Below are positions 12,217 through 23,600 of a stretch of DNA of 64,000 bases, piece by piece. The stretch spans positions 372,001-436,000 of the forward strand of contig JACSVZ010000039.1 in assembly GCA_014706295.1 (NCBI GenBank), written 5' to 3'. Positions within the stretch are counted from its first letter, which is position 1. The number at the start of each line of letters is the position of its first letter. This DNA is from Lycocorax pyrrhopterus obiensis (lineage: Eukaryota > Chordata > Aves > Passeriformes > Paradisaeidae). The notes beneath the pieces are model-generated. The model saw nothing but the letters and a program-made list of their open reading frames with translations. It did no database searches and had not been told where the DNA came from. The translations under genes were made by a program, and so were the position numbers.

Positions 12217-13606
12217 GTCAGAATTTATGCTCTGGGCTTTTCCAAAGGAGTGACAAACATGGAGCACAAAGGGTTTTGTGTGCTAATATGATTACTGGGG
12301 ATTGTTGTTGCTCACTACTCGTTATGTTTTACTTATCATATGAGGTCCTGCTTTAACTCCTGTACTATGTAATGATTGTTGTTTCTGATAACCAGCCAAA
12401 AAAGGTGGATGTGAACGTATGTATCACAGTGAAAACTCAGGGAGGACTTTTATGAACACATCACAAAAGAACTATACTGTATTTTTATTTTTTTTTCAGA
12501 ACTGATTTGTTTCAAATAGGTCTGCTGTTTTTGTCATTGGCAGTGAGCTCAGCAGACAGAAGATACCAGATTATATTCCTGAAGTTGCATTCAGTTCTGT
12601 CTTTAAACTGTTAAATTCCAGAATGCATAAAGTTTATGCTGTGAAACAAATTGCATTCTGCTTTTCTTCTTTCCAGTTTAGCACAAATAAAATTAAAAAA
12701 AAAATAACAGAAATGTCCTTCATACTGGAGCCAGTTTCAGGAGCCCAATGCCTAGTTAGAAGAAGTTGACTTTCTTGCAAATTGTAGCTTAAAGCTTATT
12801 CTACATTTGCTTTTACATACTCCAAACAGTTAAAAAAAAGTATGTGCAAAATCCGAAGACTGGCAGTTTACAGCAATTTTTTTTTTTGTAGAACACAGTG
12901 AGCCCTCAAATAGAATAATGCATCAGGACAGCCTTCTATACTTGTATTTCTTCCTTGTAAGAAGAAATAATCTGTTTCATCTCATCACAATACAGTAACA
13001 TGGTTATGTATCCTTTTCCTCATGATAATGTCTGTGATATCACTTAAAAGTTGATTGTTATTTAACATCACAATTATACCACAGTTAAAATGCAAAAGTT
13101 GATGCACCAGCGCTATAACTATTCTATTCTTCATTGCAACAGCTGAAACTATTCCTATTACACTCTTGTTGAGATAGCATTACTTGTTTGGAGATGTTTG
13201 CATAACACGTGCAAAACTGCACTGGCCACCAAGCAATTAGCCTTTTGTCCTGTCTCTCTATCATAACAATGTTTTAAAAGTGAGTAACTGCTTGCTAGGC
13301 AGTAAGCACTGCTTAAGGGCTGCTACTGCCCCTGTGTGCACACACATAATGCAGAGAGATGCTGTTCATCCTATTGCTACAGCTTGCTGCTACAGCAGGC
13401 AAAGAGGGAAGGGCAGCTGGCTATTCTGCATTAACAAAATGAAAGGCATTCAAAGCAAATTTCCACTCTCTGTGGTGTATTGAAACTCCCATAGCAAAAC
13501 TACAATATGTGATTTTAATTTAAAAACAAAATACAACACTGTATTGAAATTGGTATGCTCAGAAAAGCAATCTGCAGAGGCAAAAAATGTGAGCAGGGTG
13601 TGGCAG
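12217..13606. other. Unannotated intergenic/intronic stretch
   Basis: No gene or classified repeat seen. Short A and T runs occur near 12490, 12695 and 12875. Nothing else stands out. Confidence 0.6.
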
Positions 13607-14680
13607 TGTCGTGGTTTGACACTGGCCCAATGCCAGGCACCCACCAGAGCTGCTCGCTTGCCCTCCTCTGCCACAGCTGGGCAGAGGAGGGAAAAGGAAA
13701 AAAGTTAACGAAGGCTTCATGAGTGAGATAAGGACCAGGAGAAACACTTCAAGGGTGAAACAGGCTCAACTTAAGTTGTGAATTTATTGCTAACAGAATC
13801 AGAGGAGGATAATGAGAAGTAAAATAAGCCCTTAGAACACCTTTTCCCCCCAGCCCCTCCCTCCTTCCCACCGACAGCACAGGGAGACAGGGCACGGGGG
13901 TTTGGTCAGTCCATCACCGAGATTTCCTTCCGCTGCTCCAGGAGAGGAGTCCTTCCCCTGTGAGGCCGTGGGGTCCCTCCCACGGGAGACACTTCTCCTG
14001 AACTTCCCTGGCGTGGGCCCACTCTCAGGAGCAGCAGCCACACTGCCCCTGCTGCAGCGTGAGCCCCTCCCGCGGGCACACAGCCCTCCCAAAACTGCTG
14101 TGCCGTGGCTCTCTCTTCCCACGGGGTGCAGTCCCCCAAGGACAGGCTGCTCCAGCCTGGAAGCAGGGCCCTCTCTCTCCACCGGGTCTCCCACTGGATC
14201 ACAGCCTCCTCCAGGCATCCACCCGCTCCGGCACGGGCACCTCCCCCACGGGCTGCGGGTGGATCTCTGCATCCCCCGTGGATCCCCATGGGCTGCAGGG
14301 GGACAACTGCTTCACCATGGTCTGCACCACAGCCTGCAGAGGAACCTCGGCTCTGGCACCTGGAGCACCTCCTGCCCCTCCTTCTCCACTGACCTTGGTG
14401 TCCCCATGTTGTTTTCCCTCACATGTTCTCACCTCCTCCTCTTCTCTGACTAGAATCCAAAATCTTGTGACTTTGTTTTGATTTTCTTCTTAAATATGTC
14501 ATCACAGAGGCATTACCAACCTCTCTCATTGACCCAGTTTTGGCCAGCAGCATGTCCACCTTCAGAGCCATCAGCCATTGGCTCTGCCGGACATGGTGAG
14601 AAGCTTCCAGCAGGTTCCTCACAGGAGCCATCGTTGTGGCCCCCCTGCTACCCAAAACCGGGCCGTGCCAAACCAATACA
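13607..14680 (+). mobile_element. Endogenous retrovirus LTR, type A, copy 2
   Basis: Begins TGTCGTGGTTTGACACTGGC at 13607 and ends CCAAACCAATACA at 14680, a TG...CA unit of 1074 bp homologous to the other type A copies. The flanking pentamers are GGCAG on the left and GGTAG on the right, matching at 4 of 5 bases, consistent with a decayed 5-bp target-site duplication. That size is typical of class III (ERVL-like) integrations. The GC-rich central part is made of degenerate minisatellite-like units around CTCC...GGGTCC motifs. It is open for 183 codons at 13902-14453 on the plus strand and 146 codons at 13832-14272 on the minus strand; openness on both strands points to composition rather than coding. 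No internal retroviral sequence is adjacent: a solo LTR. Confidence 0.85.
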
Positions 14681-15368
14681 GGTAGGGAGTGGATCTGTCT
14701 GTGAACTTGTACAGTGCCTACCAGAGTCTTGGCTGAGGTCTGTGTACTCTACCACTGAATCCGATGCCAAGTTCTACACCAGCACATCACTCCATTCAGC
14801 TGCACAATGATTATATTTCCATTTGTGTGAAAAACTCTGAATTACTGATCAGAAGTAGAGCTGACTCTTCCCTGAAAATCTTTTTCATGACATTTTCTCT
14901 CAGCATTGCACTTGAGCATCTCTCAATTACTGCATAGGCTTAAAAGGATCCCTCTGCACTGGAAAGATAGCCCCAGATTAAATAACCAACCTTTCTGTCA
15001 GGTTTGTCTCTAGCAGGCAATAAGTGCACTCTCCTGCTTAATTAAAACTCTTCTCTCTTAAGATTTGGTGCCCTGCCATATGAGAATAACATAACAGCAA
15101 TCACCAATGTGCCCTATGAAAACACATTTCTTTAAACTGTCCTATCATTTCCTACTGGCATTTATTTTGCCATCAAAGCAGTTTGGAAAAGAAAATCGTA
15201 GGTTAAGCACAAAAGCATTAAAGCGATGATCAGCAATCTGATGAAAATACTGTCTTTTCTCTGACTAAATAAAAAAATGTTTGCAATATCATAGCAATTT
15301 TTGTACATAATGAGCTCAAGTCAGATACATCTTTGTTCCCTTCCCTCACCCCCTTTTTTTTTTAAGGT
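14681..15368. other. Unannotated spacer between two LTRs
   Basis: About 690 bp of ordinary AT-rich DNA separating a type A from a type B LTR. No gene or repeat recognised; ends in a short T run just before 15369. Confidence 0.6.
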
Positions 15369-15943
15369 TGTCATGGTTTAACTTCAGCAGGCAACTGAGC
15401 AGCACATAGCTGCTTGCTCACTCCCTCCAGCATGATGGGGGGAAGAGGTTTGAAAAGTTAAAAGGGAGAAGACTTGTGGGCTGAGGTAAGAAGAATTTAA
15501 TAATTGAAATAAAATAAAATAAAATAATAACAATAGTTATTATAGTTATATATAATAACAGTAATAATAAAAATACAAAATACCACCAACAAAAAAATAG
15601 ATAAACCGCAAGAAAGACAAGTGAGGCAAATTAAAAACGATAGGTCACTATTGAGCAACTGATGCCCAGACAGCCCCTGAGCAAATTTTGCTCTAGTTTA
15701 TACGCTGAGCATGATGCCATATGGTATAGAGCATCCCTTTGGTCAGCTGGGGTCAGCTGTCCCAGCTGTGTCCCCACTCGACTTGTGCCCTCCCAGCCTA
15801 CTTGCTGATGGGATGGGGTGAGGAGCAGCACTGCTCAGCAATAACAAAAACATCCCTGTGCTATCAGCACTGTTTCTAGCATAAATCCAAAACCTTAACT
15901 ACTATGATGAAAATTAACTCTACCCCAGCCAGAACCAGAACCA
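15369..15943 (+). mobile_element. Endogenous retrovirus LTR, type B, copy 1
   Basis: Begins TGTCATGGTTTAACTTCAGC at 15369 and ends about CAGAACCAGAACCA at 15943, about 575 bp. Shared landmarks with 63138-63714 include the CATATGGTATRGARYATCCC block (15717-15737) followed by TTTGGTCAGCTGGGG, GCTGTGTCCCC, and a GCACTGCTCAG block near the 3' end. An A-rich simple region (AAAAT repeats and AATAA-rich DNA at 15509-15600) lies in the 5' half. A TTTATAC element at about 15696 is in the expected place for a TATA box. No target-site duplication was convincing and no retroviral gene is attached, so it is a solo LTR. Confidence 0.8.
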
Positions 15944-17940
15944 GAAGCGGTGGAAATTTGCCTCTAATATTATCTATTGCATTCTTACAAAAACTGTCAC
16001 ACACTGGTGTAATGACTGACTGGACCTTTGGAGAGATGGACAGAAAATTTAAAACTCGCTGGGATTATTCAGCTGCTGTACCTACTTTTAAGTATAAGTC
16101 CTGATTTCTACTAACCAGCCACTTGAATGGTTGGACAATGCATTTGAGTCATTACTGTGTTGGAGGGGTGAGGCAGTTGATCACCATGGGGACAAATACG
16201 GCTACACACGGTCTAGGGTCCAGTTCATTGACAAATTCGGTATAAAAAAAAAAAGCACTGGAACATCTTCCAGGGCTGTTGTTAGGGAGCACAGTTTGAA
16301 CAAAAACAAATGCATGCAGAGGAGGGACACGAGTATCATGTATCACAGTTCTTGAAAAATTAGATGGCTGGAAGTAAACCCAAACCTTTGAAAGACCTGA
16401 TGGCTTGGTTGGATCCAACTGAGGAAGTTTCTTAGGTCAACCACCACACAGATTAATTCCTTTTTAAAGCTCTACTGTGCTGCTTAAACTTAGCTTTTCA
16501 ACAGTGTTTGAGAGAAGGCAAGGGCTGGTCAGTGACACCAGCTCTTCCCAGGGTGGTGAATGAGAACTTTGCTGATGGACCGATTGAACCCACACATTGC
16601 TTGTTAAAGGTATATCTGCCTGTGGTGCTATATATAGTATGTTATAGTGCTTGCATCAAAGAGTGTAGTTTTCAAAATTTCTGTATAATTTTTCTGTCTA
16701 AAACAATGCATTTGATTGTATTTCAGCTGCCAATAGCCACTTGATTGCATTACACAAAATGCAGAATCCAAGATGTCTCTTGGCATGAGATCTAGTGGCT
16801 CAGCTGAAAAAGGTGAAGCAGAAAAAGTTTCTCTGAGCTTTAGAGTGTTAATGAACAAGCAGATGCAAGTGGCAACAACCTTTAGGAAACAGCTTCTCCT
16901 TCCCAATTTTGATGTCTTTTTGAGCTGACAGTACAGTGACTGCAAGAGGTATTTCTCTTCCCTGGTTCAGAAAGATGAAATAGTATCTCTAAACAGTGTT
17001 TACAAGTGTTGAGGGGAAGAAGCTCCCCAAGGAAATTAATTATCCCACTGAGGAACATTGCTTTCTACCTAACAGGGAACTTTTGTCACTTTTCTTCCTG
17101 TTCAGGAAGACAAGACCCCCATGCTGATCCAAAAAGACCTCTTTGCCTCTAGCTTGAAGGAAAAGAGATCACCATGAGTCTATGAGCTTAAACATGTTGA
17201 AATTGCCCAATTGTTACCAACATGGGTGGGCTCATTTTCATCTTTATAACTTAGTCCTAGTCCCCTGAGAGAGCAGGGCAGTGCTTTTTCCTCTGTTTTT
17301 CTTGAGCTGCACTGGACTATGGTGACATACACATAGAAAGTCTGGTGTGATATGAAAGTGGCAAGAAAGGTTTTTCATGTTGAATTAAATTTTAAAAGAT
17401 GACTCCTTGTTTATATGTTTTGTCAACCAATCACGTCAGCTTAACCTCTGGAGACTACACTTTTTAGAAGTGTTTGCTAACCTTACTGGTAAAAATATAC
17501 AATAACAGTACAGCACACATCCTGGAACACAAAGCAGGTACGAAAATTTGGTTCATTTTACAAATATCAGAACAATTTCTAGGCAAGTGTTTTCACGTTA
17601 TTATGACATAGTCCTGTTTCCTGGTACAAATGGAATTACATGAAAAAGATGATTCACTTAGAATATCTGAGCACTAAAATTGTAGCAAAGACTGGCTAGG
17701 CTGACACTTGTTTAAGAGTTCCAGGAAAAATATACTGAGGAAGAAAAGAAAGAGAAGCTGAACAAAGGAAATCAAGATTTAAAGTATGGAAAAGCTGGCC
17801 AAGAAAATCTTTTTTCAGTACATTAGAGAGTATGGGGAAAAAGATTCATGAATGGTCTTTCTATTTAGAAGCAAGAGTTTAAAAATTGCCTGGAAGACAG
17901 AAAAGGGGAAGAATGGGAAGAAAACAGCATGGAATTCATT
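15944..17940. other. Unannotated intergenic/intronic stretch
   Basis: No supportable gene or repeat. An A run lies at about 16245. Small open frames of 60-105 codons are chance length and show no recognisable motif. Confidence 0.55.
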
Positions 17941-18627
17941 TCTTCACCTCTTCGTGTCATGTCCTGCTTTCCTGTTTGATGCTTGCCCCTTGCCTTGTGC
18001 TTCCCCACGACCACCATGCTGCAGCATGTTTCCCTGGGCTGCAGTTCCTGGTGTTGTGCCTTTCTGGACCACCACCCCTTCCTGAGAAGGAAAGGAAGAG
18101 GTGCTGTACCATGACAGTCTTGCTGCCAAAGGTGAACCCAGGTGGCATCTCTCTGTATTCGTCTCATCATGGCATTTCTCCTGGCATAGGATCTGAGGCA
18201 GAGGATGGTCCCCAGGGAACAACAGGCTGAAGTACTTGTAAAAGTGCTGCAGAAGGCGAATTTGGGCAAATAGAAACTGAAAAGAAATTTCCTTGCTGAA
18301 CTGTTTGATACCAAAGATGAACTCTGCCCCCAAAATCCATCAGATGGATTATACAGCCTTTCGTATTAAAGAACATTAGAGCTAATTTCAAATGATTTTT
18401 AGGCCTCCATAATCATCTTTCAGCACATCCAAGAATTTTCTAAAATGAGGATGTGTTTCTGCATCTTCTGCTTTCCAAAATCTTTCAGGGACACATATCT
18501 CTAATACTCCACAGAAGTTAAATTTCTGTTCCATTGTTGAGCTGCAGAGAAGGGAAAGAAATATATTTGCTGTACTGACTCTGAATAACAGAAACACTTG
18601 AGTGAGCACCGAAATGTTATACATCAA
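17941..18627 (-). other. Unexplained GC-richer block with minus-strand open frames
   Basis: On the minus strand two open frames lie end to end. One is 79 codons at 18388-18627, containing EQKFNFCGVLEICVPERFW and FRKFLDVLKDDYGGLK. The other is 129 codons at 17944-18333, containing FLFAQIRLLQHFYKYFSLLF followed by a polar C-terminal half. An overlapping frame is open for 149 codons (17865-18314). Between the two frames are three stop codons. Within the block, pyrimidine tracts followed by CAG on the minus strand (for example ahead of about 18082) resemble splice acceptors. I recognise no domain. It may be a decayed exon or pseudogene, an unknown repeat, or chance; the composition differs from the AT-rich flanks. 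Confidence 0.25.
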
Positions 18628-19700
18628 TACCTACGGCTTACATAATGCATTTTATTCTTGCTCTTATTTAATTATTTTTTTATTTCTCTTCATGGGCTTG
18701 CTGAGCACACAAACAATTCATCTCCATCAGTCCTAAAATGCAATGTTCCCATATGAATTTCTAAGTACAAAAGATCACATGGAGGCACCTGAGTTGAGTA
18801 TTTTGAAATGGTTGTATGATTTTCTGTTATTCAGCTGAGATTTTCTCTTCCTAGCAAACCAGATTTTATCACCTCTAGAACTGGTGTTAAATGAGGCGCA
18901 GATACAATCTTTAGAACCTGACTGACTGCTAAACAAGGAGGGAAGAGGTAGAATTTCAGGCAAATCTGGCAAAATTAGAGCTGCAATGCTCTTGTAAAAA
19001 GATCCACTACAGCCATGGCTTCCACTTTTTATTTAATTTGAAAGAGTCTCCATTTATGAGATCAGTGTATGCAGGCATGCCCAAGGCATCTCAAATAGCT
19101 TTGGGCACCTAATTTTGGACAATCGAAATAAGGTCAACACTGTCAGTAACAGGAGGGTGGACATAAAAGTCTTCATGTAAAAACATCTACAGTTCTTTAT
19201 TTTTTCTCTCTTTTTTTCTTTTCATTTTTTCCTTTTTTGTTCTCTCCTGCTTCAGTTCCTGCATTAAAAAGTCCGTCTCTGACAAACTTATTCTCATTGC
19301 TGTGTTCAACAAGGATATTAAAACAGCCAAAGTCCAGGATCAACTTTCATGATATGTAAATCTTATGCCCATAGCAAAAGAACTTCATTTATGTTAGAGG
19401 GAACCAGAATTTATCAGAATATATTTGTGCCATTTCAAAAGCTTCAATACCTTTGACTTAGTCTTCAATAAATGAATATTGGAAGGATATTCTGTCCCCC
19501 TTATCTGTATAAGAATAACTGAAATGCCTTGATCATTCAAAAATAATAAAAAACCTCACCATGTTGTATGAATAGTCTAATTTACTCCTCTAGACAACTC
19601 ATGTACATCTGGGTTTAGACCACCTGCTGTTCCTATGTTGTTTGGCTAAAACATGTACGCTTACATTCTGATCTAAGCCACCATTTAACAAGTCTGACAT
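18628..19700. other. Unannotated intergenic/intronic stretch
   Basis: No gene or repeat recognised apart from a pyrimidine-rich tract at about 19200-19255. Confidence 0.6.
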
Positions 19701-19805
19701 ATCATAGAATTGTAAAATAGTTTGGGTTGAAAGGCACCCTGAAGATATCTCATTGCAACCCCCCTGCCACAGAGAGGGACACCTTCCACTAGACCAAGTT
19801 GCTCG
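19701..19805 (-). mobile_element. CR1 LINE 3'-end fragment (antisense)
   Basis: Reads in antisense as the CR1 3' tail: ATCATAGAATTGTAAAATAG, then TTTGGGTTGAAAGGCACC, CAACCCCCCTGCCA and GACACCTTCCACTAGACC. These are the hallmarks of the terminal 100 bp of avian CR1. It is truncated after the AGTTGCTC motif and sits almost directly against a sense-oriented CR1 at 19820. Confidence 0.85.
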
Positions 19806-19819
19806 GTGGGAAGCAGGCA

Positions 19820-20605
19820 GGTGAGGGAAGTCAGTGTGGATTTACAAAGGGGAAATAATGTTTAAACAGCCTCATGGCCTTCTACAAAGAGATTTCTGGC
19901 TGGTGGATGAAGGCAGAGCAGTGGATGTTGTTTATCTCAACTTACACAAGGCTTTCAGCGTAGTTTTCCATAGCATCCATACAGACAAACTGGTGAACTA
20001 TGGGATAAATAAGTGGAAAATGAGGGGAAGCAATACCAGCAGGTCAAATGAGGTGATTCTTTCCCCTCTACTCAGAACCAATGAGACACCTCTGAAGTGC
20101 TAGGTCCAGGTTTGGGCTCTCTGGTAGAAGGGAGACATGAGTATACTGCAGAGAATCCAGCAAAGGGCTGAACAATGAAGGGCTTGGAGCACCTGATGTC
20201 TGAGGAGAGGCTGAGAAGACTGGGACTGTTCATCCTGGAGAATAGAAGGCTCAAAGGGATTTTATCAACAAACGTGTATAAATAAATGAATGGTGGGGGG
20301 ACTTAAGAAAATGAAGCCAGGCTCTTCTCAGTGGTATCCAGTGACAGACTGGGAGTCAATGGAATTGCGTGGAAATACCGAAAATTCTATTTTAACTTAA
20401 GAAAGAGACATTTACCTTAAGGATGGCCAAAAACCAGCAGAAGTTTCCCTGCGAGGTTGTGGAGTCACCATGCTTATATATACTCATAAATGGCCTGGAC
20501 AAAGTCCTGAACAACCTGCTCTAGCTGGCTCTCTGCTCTGAGCAGTGCTGTTGAACTGCTCAGGCTCCAGGTGTTCCTTCCAGTCTCAGTGATTCTGTGA
20601 TTCTG
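19820..20605 (+). mobile_element. CR1 LINE fragment with RT remnant and internal deletion
   Basis: A sense CR1. Near 19906-20016 the frame reads VDEGRAVDVVYLNLHKAF, the RT region equivalent to the copy at 11164. Just after about 20025 the sequence jumps to 3' UTR-proximal CR1 sequence (AGGTCAAATGAGGTGATTCT onwards, also seen at 42367), so several hundred bases of RT are missing. It ends at TCAGTGATTCTGTGATTCTG (about 20586-20605). Stops and the deletion make it inactive. Its 3' UTR matches that of 42232-42920 more closely than those of 11150 or 54121, indicating the same CR1 subgroup. Confidence 0.85.
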
Positions 20606-23600
20606 AGCTCAAGACTATCTGAGGTTGACAAATCCTCTGCAATCTACATGAGAGGATGAAAAGTGCTTTATAACCATACATGGCTCGGGTTGATGTTGAC
20701 CTCCTGACATCCCCCATAGCAGGACATAGTTTTCAAACACACTGGTGGTCCTTCATTGTTCAACCTAAAGCTAGTGATGTTTCTGCCCTAACTGCAGAAG
20801 CCCAGTTTCACTCTTACATTTTCTGCAGACACAGTAAGGTAAAGAACAGAAAAATGTACACAAAAGGCATGATATTTCTTTTTTTTAATGTGAAAGCTGT
20901 ATCCTCATGCATGTGGTAGTGTTCAAAGCAACAGTCTGAAAATTAAGACTGTGGGGAGTACTAAAGTCAGCTGATTTTTTGGAATATATATGTATACATA
21001 TTTGTTCCAATACCAGATGGATAGAGTTATGGTTCTTGCTGTGCTGACTTTCTATGCTAATGAAAACTGTTGACAAAGGATTTGTGCCGGTTTTGTGACA
21101 ACTTGTGCAGGAAGATTTAACAGTTTTATTTGTTTTAGATTAAAGGAACGTTCCTTCAGAATAAATATTTTCATTTAAACAATATACACAAAGATGTTTT
21201 CTTTTATGAGATATTCATTTAGCAATTTGCCTGCTGAGAATTTTCTTCCAAATGATGCCAAATATGCAGCAATGGAAATTGGTTTCTTTTCTTTCCACAG
21301 ACCAGGAAGAGCGCGGGGGCTTTGCTGTCAGTTTTCACATGGTGTCAACAAGGTCATCTTTCACTCTGCAGGCTGTCATATCAAATTATCCCATGTATGA
21401 TGCTATGCCTCTACAGAAATGAGGTGTCTTGTGCTGACAAACTCTCCCTAGTTGCTCATGTTCGATCTTCTTCTTCTTACCAGATACTGAGTCAGGATTG
21501 AGTTTCACTAGTGAAGTATGCAGAGTCCCCCCTCTCCTTACCCATTTGCAGTCATACCCCCCTATAGTGACTATACCCAGCCATAGGTATATGGCTGCTT
21601 ATGTGTGACCATCCCTTTTCCTCTCTCTTGTCTTTTCTTTTGTGCTTGTTGGTCCACAGTGCAGCATCACCCTTCCTTTGGCCATTTTCCTGAACATTCC
21701 ACAATATGTTTTACATAATGCCACAAGACCCTTCCAAAAGGGTCAGAAGATTCACAGAAGCCTCCTGAAATATCCCCCAGTGCTCACAATTACAATGTTT
21801 TCCCTCCTTACACTGTTCAAGTGACCCTCCTCAAGGCTGTGCCTGAGCAGTTCCCTTAATGGCCACCAATCAGTGGCCAAAGAGTTCTGGTCATCATTAT
21901 GATCACTTTCCTTTTCCTTTCCATCTATCAATTTCCATGTTGCTTTTTCATTCCTTTTGTACTGAATAGTCCTTAACTAAACAACTTAATAAATTAGATG
22001 CTTGCTTCCACCTACCTTTAAAAAAATTTTTTGTATGTGTAGGTCCGTATTGGCCTCCAACACTCAAAGGAGAGCAGGATGTTTCCTGCCCTTTGGAAGC
22101 ATTTTCAAAGACACACATTAAAGGTACGTGCAGTGGATGGGTGACCTGTAGTGGCTCTTCTGAAAAATGACAACACTGAAGGTTGGATTCATTCATAAGG
22201 GGATGGATTCTTTGCACAGCCTTTAGAACTGTGCAACATGAGATCCACACTCTACTAAGTGTTTAGCATTTGAATCCAGAAAACATGCCTTCCTCAATGG
22301 TTATTTCTGACCTTAAAATTCAGCTTTTTTAAGCTGCTTAACTATAGCGCTAACACTGGTTTTCTGACTAGCAGGTCGGTAAAGAGCATTTAAAATTCAG
22401 TATTAATTTAAGTGCACTTTGTAGATCAGTTCTTTGGATTTTGCACTCAAAATGTACTACTAAATGTTAGTGCAAATGTTCTAGGCTATAATAAAAAGTT
22501 GACAGAATCCATTCAGGTATTAACATTTACATGGTGTCTGTCTGGGGCTCTGGGATAAAGCAAGTTTTGTACTAGAAAGCTAATTGGTAGTGAGAAACTG
22601 ATCATGATTACTTTGTGAATGTGACACAGGTCACAGTGTCACTCTGCTTCCTGCTGGAAGCCTCTCTGGACAGACAAGCCCCATACTTCTGTATGTGAAT
22701 TCATAAAATATTGGCATTTAATGTGTCCGCATATAAAAGCACACATTGAGCCACAGTGTCAGTATAACAGCCTATGAAGCATAAAAGTTGCAGCCACAGA
22801 GCTTACAATTGTTGAAAAGGTGATAAGCTCAGATCTAGCAGCTTTGTTGCAACATTCATTCAAGGAGGCCTGCGAGCTCACTCCTGGGTAACTGACATTT
22901 GAGGGGATTTCATTGTGCCACCTTAGTTTCAATTTGAATATAATCAACTTTGTAGAAAAACAGGATTTTTATTGAAACGTACTGCAAGAATAAGTACTTG
23001 AAGTAAAAGCAAGAGTTTTCAGGAAACTGAGGGCCTTTATTTATTTATTTTATTCTTTTTAACTAGTAATTGAGTTTGCACACCTTTGGTACAAAAGAAA
23101 ACAAATTTCCATTAATTGTGCAGGTCACCAAGAGACAACTCAGACTGCATCTGCATTGCTGCGCTCAGAGCTTCCCATTGCAGCATTCCTTCCTTTGGTT
23201 TGTCCCTTTCAGTCCAGCTTCAGGACTCAGAGTTCCAGAATCTATCCCATTTTTATGACAAATGTTTGTTCATAGGATGAACAGGAAGAGGTGATTTTGT
23301 TGTGTCTTCCTTTGTTTCATAATAACCTCATAGCAAAGGATAACAGCTTTATGAGTTGTGTATGTGTACACCATCTACTGACTGCATAGGCCTTAAATTA
23401 CTTGACCCTTCATAGGGAATATTTTATTGTTCACTTTCACCTTATTCTGCAGTGAAAATGAAGTATATTTAAGATACACTAAATATGAGTCCTGGTAGAA
23501 AATCTGAATGAAATATTAATACCGTACCATGTGTGAGGGTGGAAAGAAGGCAGATATTGACCAGAAATAGAAGGACAGAAAAATGCAGGATATATTTTAA

